64,000 nt of DNA, from assembly GCA_903926385.1 (NCBI GenBank), contig CAIYIS010000059.1, positions 62,001 through 126,000 of the forward strand, read 5' to 3'. Both the position numbers and the translations under genes were made by a program. The notes under the pieces are model-generated. The model made no database searches and had not been told where the DNA came from. It saw only the letters and a list, made by a program, of their open reading frames with translations. Shown one piece after another: positions 47,884-53,013 of this stretch; the first letter of the stretch is position 1; every line of letters begins with the position of its first letter. Source of the stretch: an uncultured Bacteroidota bacterium. Lineage in GTDB: Bacteria; Bacteroidota; Bacteroidia; 2-12-FULL-35-15.

Positions 47884-48726
47884 TTAAATTACATCGGCAA
47901 AGGTTTTTTCCATTCTTCGGAAATACCAAACCCCCACAAATAAAAACAATACACTTATGCCTATTGACATTAAAAATCCGGGTAAATACAAAGTAGTACT
48001 ACCTCCGAGGATACACCATCTGAATCCGTCTATTACCCCAACCATAGGGTTTAGGGAATAAATAAACTTAAGGTAAGCTGGCAGTGTGGGGTGATTATAA
48101 ATCATATTGCTGCTGAAAGCAACTGGCGATACGTATAAACCGAACTGAACAATGAAAGGAATAAGATAACGAAAATCGCGGTACTTAACATTGAGAGCCG
48201 AGATAAAAAGCCCTGTGCCCATAGCTGTGACAATGGCCAGCAAGAGAAAAAGAGGCAACATTAGTATTTTCCAATCGGGCATAAAGCGAGTAAAAATCAT
48301 TATCACTACAAGGATGGCGAAGGAAATGAAAAAGTCGATAAGGCAAACGATAACTGTACTGGCCGGAACAATTAATCGAGGGAAATATACTTTGGTAAGC
48401 AAATTAGAATTAGACACAAGAGAATTACTGGCTTCGCTGAAAGATGAAGAGAAGAACTGCCAAGGCAAGGTGGCTGTACATACCAATAACAAACGAGGCA
48501 CACCGGTGGGTACTTCGGAATGGAACAACCAACCAAGAAAACCCATTACAAAAATGGTGAGTAATGGTTTGGCCACACTCCACAGCACACCGATTACGGT
48601 TTGTTTGTAACGAACCAAGATATCGCGCCAAGCTAAAAAATAAAAAAGCCCACGGAAATTCCAAAGGTCGCGCCAGTAGTTACTGTCCTCGGTGTCGGGT
48701 TCAATTATTATTCTGTGTTTATTCAA
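47884..48726 (-). CDS. wzm: Polysaccharide ABC exporter permease (Wzm)
   Basis: 280 residues with six membrane segments of the ABC-2 type. The N-terminus, WNFRGLFYFLAWRDILVRYKQT, is the amphipathic gate helix of Wzm/TagG permeases; LFVSAL..RYRD-like (ISALNVKYRDFRY) and SPVAFS motifs follow. It forms the channel for undecaprenyl-linked glycan from cytoplasm to periplasm. A -7 box lies 21 nt upstream. Confidence 0.9.
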   Translation of the reverse strand: MNKHRIIIEPDTEDSNYWRDLWNFRGLFYFLAWRDILVRYKQTVIGVLWSVAKPLLTIFVMGFLGWLFHSEVPTGVPRLLLVCTATLPWQFFSSSFSEASNSLVSNSNLLTKVYFPRLIVPASTVIVCLIDFFISFAILVVIMIFTRFMPDWKILMLPLFLLLAIVTAMGTGLFISALNVKYRDFRYLIPFIVQFGLYVSPVAFSSNMIYNHPTLPAYLKFIYSLNPMVGVIDGFRWCILGGSTTLYLPGFLMSIGISVLFLFVGVWYFRRMEKTFADVI

Positions 48727-48746
48727 AAGCTTTACTAATTAGTTGG

Positions 48747-48754
48747 CAAAAGTA
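48747..48754 (-). promoter_or_regulatory. -7 promoter box for wzm-wzt
   Basis: The minus strand reads TACTTTTG, 21 nt upstream of the wzm ATG. Confidence 0.5.
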
Positions 48755-48790
48755 GTTATTATCTTTTATAATCGAGCGTTGAATATTGTT

Positions 48791-50248
48791 CTACTTATCG
48801 ATGAGATTAATGATGTCGTCAAACACGGCTTCCTCGCTGGGGCGCTTGGCGTTCATATCTACTATGGTTCCTTTTTTATCGATAAGCATATAACGCGGGA
48901 TGGAATTGATTTGAAAGTATTTTACTATTTCACTGCTCCAGTCGCCCGGAACCAGGCCATTTTTAAAATCGCCTAAACCATTTTGCTCGATGGCTCGTTT
49001 CCATATCTCTTCTGTTTTATCAATAGAGATATAAAGGAAGACTACATTTTTCAATTGTTTTGGTGTAAACTTTTTGTGGAGTTCTTTGGAGAAAGGAAAC
49101 ATGCTGCGACAAGGGCCACACCAGCTTGCCCAAAAATCGACATAAACTACTTTGCCTTTTAAATCTTCGAAGGTAAAGTACTTTCCGTCTGTTCCCATTA
49201 TTTTAACACCTTCCTGAGGGCCGGAGGTTGCAGAAGAAGAGGCGGTGCTTTTATCATCAGGCACTTTCATGCGCATGCGCTTATCGCATTTGGCTTTGAG
49301 GAGGCGAGTGTAGTCGCCATTTTTTTCGTTGTAACTGAGCAAACCGTAAATATGTCGGGCGGTGTAAGGAGAGACGTTATCTACATTTTCATTGAGGTAA
49401 TTTGCCATAAAATAAACATTGGCTTTGTTGTTCAACGTTTGATTGGTGAAGGCCATTTTCTTTTCCATAGAAATAGAATTGTCGTTAAACTTATTAAAGT
49501 TGTTTAGGCGAGAGGTATTGTAGACCACATAATAATATAAAAAGTTACGATAGGTTTCGCAGTTGAGCGCCTCATCGTTATTGGCAAGTGTGGGAGTTAC
49601 TTCCTCGAGAAGAAGTGCGGGCAGGGGAGTAACCGTAAGTATGGACTTACTTTCGTTAGCATTAATGATGGGATACGCCTGCAACTGGTAGTAATAATTA
49701 TATTTAATGAGGTTGGTAACATAAGTATTAAAGCCGGCAGAAAACTTATCTTTCTCTTTATAGTTTTTATAAAAATCCATTTGCAGCTTGCGTTGAGCAA
49801 ATAAATAGTTTTCGTACTTATCAATGCCGGTGCTTAACATTCGTTGTTTGACGGCATCTTTATCGAAATCGTTTTTAAAGGTTTTGTAAAACTGCTTTAG
49901 AAACTCGTTTGGCACAATACCGGAACCCTGAATGGTTATGGCTTTGTAAAGCGAATCGTAAGCTATGTTTAGTTGCATATTATCGTTTGGTTCGAGCCAT
50001 AGATTAACCGATTGCTTATTGTACATAAGCTCTGCTATGCAGGGATTGGGCACGGTGAGGCTGAAACTGCAATTGTTGTCCTTGAGCAGAGCTATTACGG
50101 TAGGCTCATACTCGGAGATGTAATATTTATGGAGACGAATGATACAGGTGTCTTGGCTTGCCATAGAAAAATGACAGGATATGCTGGCATTTTGTGCTTG
50201 TGCCAAACTCACTGATAGTAGAGAAAAGATTAAAAATAGTTTTTTCAT
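48791..50248 (-). CDS. TlpA-like thiol-disulfide oxidoreductase with N-terminal domain
   Basis: 485 residues: a signal peptide (about 1-18), an N-terminal beta-domain of the DUF4369 type (about 20-120), a helical middle and a C-terminal thioredoxin domain with WCGPC (about residues 374-378) and cis-Pro SIPRYML. The WxxWCGPC form is typical of TlpA/ResA reductases that reduce cytochrome c or other exported thiols. The family is expanded in Bacteroidota. It is 64 nt upstream of wzm, separated by a promoter. Confidence 0.85.
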   Translation of the reverse strand: MKKLFLIFSLLSVSLAQAQNASISCHFSMASQDTCIIRLHKYYISEYEPTVIALLKDNNCSFSLTVPNPCIAELMYNKQSVNLWLEPNDNMQLNIAYDSLYKAITIQGSGIVPNEFLKQFYKTFKNDFDKDAVKQRMLSTGIDKYENYLFAQRKLQMDFYKNYKEKDKFSAGFNTYVTNLIKYNYYYQLQAYPIINANESKSILTVTPLPALLLEEVTPTLANNDEALNCETYRNFLYYYVVYNTSRLNNFNKFNDNSISMEKKMAFTNQTLNNKANVYFMANYLNENVDNVSPYTARHIYGLLSYNEKNGDYTRLLKAKCDKRMRMKVPDDKSTASSSATSGPQEGVKIMGTDGKYFTFEDLKGKVVYVDFWASWCGPCRSMFPFSKELHKKFTPKQLKNVVFLYISIDKTEEIWKRAIEQNGLGDFKNGLVPGDWSSEIVKYFQINSIPRYMLIDKKGTIVDMNAKRPSEEAVFDDIINLIDK

Positions 50249-50296
50249 TGTCGGTATTGTTTTGTTGTGATTGTAAAGTTGGATAAGGCTATTGAT

Positions 50297-51055
50297 TTAT
50301 TGATTTTCGGGCAGAAAAAGTTTTGCACTGCCTTTAGCGATTGTCATTTTGTCGAGATGGCCCATAGTATGTTTGTCGGAAGTGAGGAGATGGATGTGCA
50401 AAAAGGTGTCGTGGTGAGTAAAGATGGTCTTATGTTCGGTAGAAAAGAAGCCTATTAACTCGGCATCGGTGTTGGCGATGGGAAAGCTGCGTTTTCCGAT
50501 AGCAGCATCTTCGGGCGAGGTAACCTTGGTGCCATCGGGAAGATTCATAACATGGACAGAGGCTTGCTCCATACGGGCTGTGATTTTGAAGAAAAACGGA
50601 CGAGGACTGTTTTTGGTGGTTTGGTTAAGAAAGTCTTCGAGTTGGGCAAGGTTTTGAACGGTGTCGGGCATGGGAGTGAGGAGCCAGCCGGAGATGTGAG
50701 CGTATCCGAAAAAGGGAGCTTTGAGTTGAAACGACTCGGTGACGGACATGGTGGAATCAGTGATGACTTGAGCTTTATAGGCATGACCATCTATAATGGT
50801 AATTTCTCCTTTTAGATTTTCGACAGGGCCAAAGCCACAAAGATTGGTTTTGTTGGCAATGGTATCGATGGAAATGCGAGCAAAAAGTTCGCCTTTGCGC
50901 ATTACATTTTTCATAGCGCCTACTATAATAGGTGTGGCTGAGATGGGTTGAGAGGCTGAGGCAGATGGGCCAGACGGGCCGGAACAGGCATACATCATTA
51001 GCAAGGCAGATACGGCCAGGGCTATTATTGAATGTTTGATCGGTGAGGTTATCAT
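50297..51055 (-). CDS. Acetolactate-decarboxylase-like lipoprotein (BudA family)
   Basis: 252 residues from the ATG at 51055; the longer ORF would need a TTG start. The N-terminus has a lipobox MYAC (Cys at about residue 24). The rest matches BudA: ENLKGEITIIDGHAY, then FFGYAHISGW, and HIHLLTSDKHTMGH, where the three His have the HxH(10)H spacing of the Zn ligands H194, H196 and H207 of Bacillus BudA. BudA turns acetolactate into acetoin. A lipoprotein form would act outside the inner membrane, where acetolactate is not expected, so the true substrate is open. Base composition is visibly GC-richer than in its neighbours. Confidence 0.75.
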   Translation of the reverse strand: MITSPIKHSIIALAVSALLMMYACSGPSGPSASASQPISATPIIVGAMKNVMRKGELFARISIDTIANKTNLCGFGPVENLKGEITIIDGHAYKAQVITDSTMSVTESFQLKAPFFGYAHISGWLLTPMPDTVQNLAQLEDFLNQTTKNSPRPFFFKITARMEQASVHVMNLPDGTKVTSPEDAAIGKRSFPIANTDAELIGFFSTEHKTIFTHHDTFLHIHLLTSDKHTMGHLDKMTIAKGSAKLFLPENQ

Positions 51056-51118
51056 TAGTATTACTGGTATTTGATTTAACAAACACTACCTTAATGGGGC
51101 AGTGAGTTAATTATTTTG

Positions 51119-51126
51119 CAAATATA
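51119..51126 (-). promoter_or_regulatory. -7 promoter box for the BudA-like lipoprotein
   Basis: The minus strand reads TATATTTG, 64 nt upstream of the ATG at 51055. Confidence 0.45.
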
Positions 51127-51317
51127 TAAAGGTTATTTTTACTGTACTATATATTATGGTATGAAATGGAGGGGTGAAAAGGGGGGTGAGGGGGGTAGGG
51201 GATTTCAAATTACCAATTTCAGATTTCGAATTGGGGGTAGGGGAATGGGAGAAAAAAGGGAAATCTGAGAGAAAAACAGCCGAACTAAGAAAAAAAACGT
51301 CAGTACAGAGAAAAAAC

Positions 51318-51485
51318 ACGCTATCAAATAACAATCGTACGCTATCAGAATGCAATCGTACGCTATCAAATGACAATCGGACGCTATCAAATAACAATCG
51401 TACGCTATCAAATGACAATCGTACGCTATCAAATGACAATCGGACGCTATCAGAATGCAATCGGACGCTATCAAATGACAATCGA
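51318..51485. repeat. Array C: eight 21-nt repeats
   Basis: Eight uninterrupted units of 21 nt starting at 51318. Each begins ACGCTATCA, has a variable middle (AATAACA, AATGACA or GAATGCA) and ends ATCG plus T, G or A. Units are mosaics of three middles and three ends. Four of six reading frames stay open across it because 21 is a multiple of three. REP-like R2 follows after 3 nt. Confidence 0.93.
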
Positions 51486-51488
51486 AAG

Positions 51489-51566
51489 GGCCTCACCCCT
51501 CGCAGGCGCACAAGCTGGCTCAAACAGCCACTGGCTGTTTGCCCTCCTCTCCGAAGGAGAGGGGGA
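51489..51566 (+). repeat. REP-like element R2 split by a nested palindrome
   Basis: GGCCTCACCCCT (51489-51500) is joined to CCTCTCCGAAGGAGAGGGGG (from about 51545) by a 40-44 nt insert holding the perfect hairpin CAAACAGCC-ACT-GGCTGTTTG (51521-51541). Copies R1 and R3 lack this insert. Confidence 0.8.
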
Positions 51567-51724
51567 GGGACTTAATGATTCGTAAATTTTGCCAGTAATT
51601 GTTCTCCTCTCTCCTTTGGAGAATAGCAAGTGGGGAGGCAATTAACTACCTGCAAACAACTTTAGGAATAGTAATTTATCTATTACTTTTTTGTAAAAGA
51701 AACACATTTTTTTACAAAAAAAGA

Positions 51725-51854
51725 AGGCAATGTTGACTCAAAACATCCCCTTTTCATGTCGAAACATCCTCGTTTCGTGTTGAAACGTCCTCGTTTCGTG
51801 TTGAAACATCCATGTTTCGTGTTGAAACGTCCATGTTTCGCGTCAACATTGCCT
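51725..51854. repeat. Array B: five 21-nt repeats inside a 13-nt inverted repeat
   Basis: Five 21-nt units start at 51738, 51759, 51780, 51801 and 51822. Units 2-5 each form their own small hairpin GAAAC-(6 nt)-GTTTC. The array is enclosed by AGGCAATGTTGAC (51725-51737) and its exact reverse complement (51842-51854), extendable to 16 of 17. Confidence 0.92.
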
Positions 51855-51998
51855 GCTTATTTTCATAAATCCTGATGAAATGTGGTATCAATTCTTAATT
51901 CCTATTTCTCAACATACCGTTAGGATTCAAAACATAATCAGCAGAGTAAATAATGATTATGTTAAACGTTAAATATGCAGTACGATTATTTGATTAGA

Positions 51999-52160
51999 GG
52001 CCTCACCCCTTAATCCCCTCTCCGAAGGAGAGGGGGAGTTACTTGACGGTTGGGAAGGGAAAGGAGGATAGGGAGAAATATGCGTTACAAACGCATCTCT
52101 CGTGCGCCCTCGTTACAAACGAGGGCGAGGGGGGGGCCATAGTGTGACGGTTGGGGTAAG
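51999..52160 (+). repeat. REP-like element R3 plus GTTACAAAC hairpins
   Basis: R3 (51999-52054) reads GGCCTCACCCC, the CTCTCCGAAGGAGAG hairpin and TTGACGGTTGGG. Two hairpins with the same loop follow: TGCGTTACAAACGCA (52081-52095) and one at 52106-52126 with stem GCCCTCG. Another TGACGGTTGGGG tail (about 52144-52155) closes the block. Confidence 0.8.
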
Positions 52161-52188
52161 ATTTTATTTAATACATATATAATATATG

Positions 52189-52196
52189 TATATTTG
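52189..52196 (+). promoter_or_regulatory. -7 promoter box
   Basis: TATATTTG upstream of the small secreted protein gene; the leader to the ATG at 52322 would be about 120 nt. Confidence 0.45.
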
Positions 52197-52321
52197 TGGG
52201 AGGAAATTAAGCGGGTATGGTTTGCAGGGGAGAAAATATTTGTAAAGGCATCGTTTCTGCAAAATTTAAAGAGAAATTATGGAACACCAACAAGGGCGAA
52301 AATTATAAGACCCGTAACCGA

Positions 52322-52768
52322 ATGAAATACTACCTGACAATTTTATTAGCTTTAGAAACATTCATTTGCTTCGGACAGACAAATACTAACTTTGACTATA
52401 TTGCAAACAAATGGGTAGAAGGAAAAGTAAATGAAAAAGGAATTGTTGTTAAAGCAGAAATAAGAAGAGGCGGTTTGTATCATTTGAACATTAATCAAGA
52501 CGCAACAACCGAATTTGGCGCACCAGACAATTGTGGTTATGGAAGCGGAACACGTTATGGAACTTGGGAACTAAATCAGCAGGACGCTTCAATTACATTT
52601 TATTTTTCTAAACTATATAGAATATTAACAAACCCTCACGAAAAGGTTGACATTAACCAAACAGAAACTTATAAAATAATTAAGTTGACACAAGACGAAC
52701 TAATATTGACAAGTATTGTAGAAGGGAAATTGTGGACAATAGCATTTGTAAAACGACTAGAAAAATGA
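52322..52768 (+). CDS. Small secreted hypothetical protein, lipocalin-like pattern
   Basis: 148 residues from the ATG at 52322 (MKYYLTILLALETF, signal peptide to about residue 18). The mature part has a run of short strands (WVEGKVNEKG, GTRYGTWEL, ASITFYF, LWTIAFVKRL) like small lipocalin/META-type folds that start from a W in KW..G. No family is certain. The longer ORF from 52217 would add a non-hydrophobic stretch before the signal and is unlikely. It stands alone between repeat regions. Confidence 0.6.
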   Translation: MKYYLTILLALETFICFGQTNTNFDYIANKWVEGKVNEKGIVVKAEIRRGGLYHLNINQDATTEFGAPDNCGYGSGTRYGTWELNQQDASITFYFSKLYRILTNPHEKVDINQTETYKIIKLTQDELILTSIVEGKLWTIAFVKRLEK

Positions 52769-52784
52769 ATCCCCCCCCGTTAGT

Positions 52785-52891
52785 CGTAGCGTCCCGCTAC
52801 GTCTGGTTTAACCGGCATCTTGCCGAAAACTAAAACTGGTAAAGAAATAAGTCCAGAGGACTTGTAAAATGAAACGTAGCGAGATGCTACG
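52785..52891. repeat. Multi-hairpin repeat element
   Basis: Four perfect stem-loops in about 107 nt: CGTAGCG-TCC-CGCTACG (52785-52801), CGGCA-TCT-TGCCG (52813-52825), AAGTCC-AGA-GGACTT (52849-52863) and CGTAGC-GAGAT-GCTACG (52875-52891). The first and last stems are the same sequence. It follows the small protein gene directly. Confidence 0.8.
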
Positions 52892-52960
52892 CTTAACTAG
52901 GAATGCTTCGCTGCACTCGCAATTACTGATGGGTGATGAAACCGGAAGCTTGGGTAAAAA

Positions 52961-52990
52961 TAAGAGCCGAAACAAATGTTTCGGCTCTTA
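52961..52990. terminator. Bidirectional intrinsic terminator
   Basis: A 13-bp stem (52961-52973 with 52978-52990, core AAGAGCCGAAAC/GTTTCGGCTCTT) with a 4-nt loop. It lies 24 nt beyond the M16 gene stop and also follows the + strand small protein gene. It has A-rich flank on the left (minus direction) but only weak T-run on the right. Confidence 0.75.
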
Positions 52991-53013
52991 TGATTATGAA
53001 GGGTGATGCGGGT

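Larger units (their letters stand above)
51056..52321. other. Repeat-rich intergenic region with arrays B and C
   Basis: About 1.27 kb without a gene, between divergent genes. In order: a -7 box for the BudA-like gene (TATATTTG on minus, 51119-51126), a TTTCAGATTTC-type stretch like that near 37.88 kb, array C, REP-like R2 with a nested palindrome, an inverted degenerate copy R4 (about 51605-51639), a 12-bp AT palindrome (51687-51698 with 51710-51721), array B, R3, two GTTACAAAC hairpins and a + strand -7 box (TATATTTG, 52189-52196). Confidence 0.75.

Noticed and set aside
51056-51082. N-terminal extension of the BudA-like gene
   Set aside because: It would need a TTG start, and the ATG at 51055 already gives a complete lipoprotein signal.
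51107-51575. Four overlapping ORFs with heptapeptide repeats across array C
   Set aside because: All four reflect the stop-free 21-nt unit; none has a promoter-plus-start arrangement or sequence outside the repeats that looks like protein.
51318-51854. CRISPR array
   Set aside because: The units are 21 nt, directly adjacent, without spacers, and no cas genes are present.
52770-52778. Run of C as a phase-variation tract
   Set aside because: It lies just after the stop of the small secreted protein, not in a coding or promoter position.
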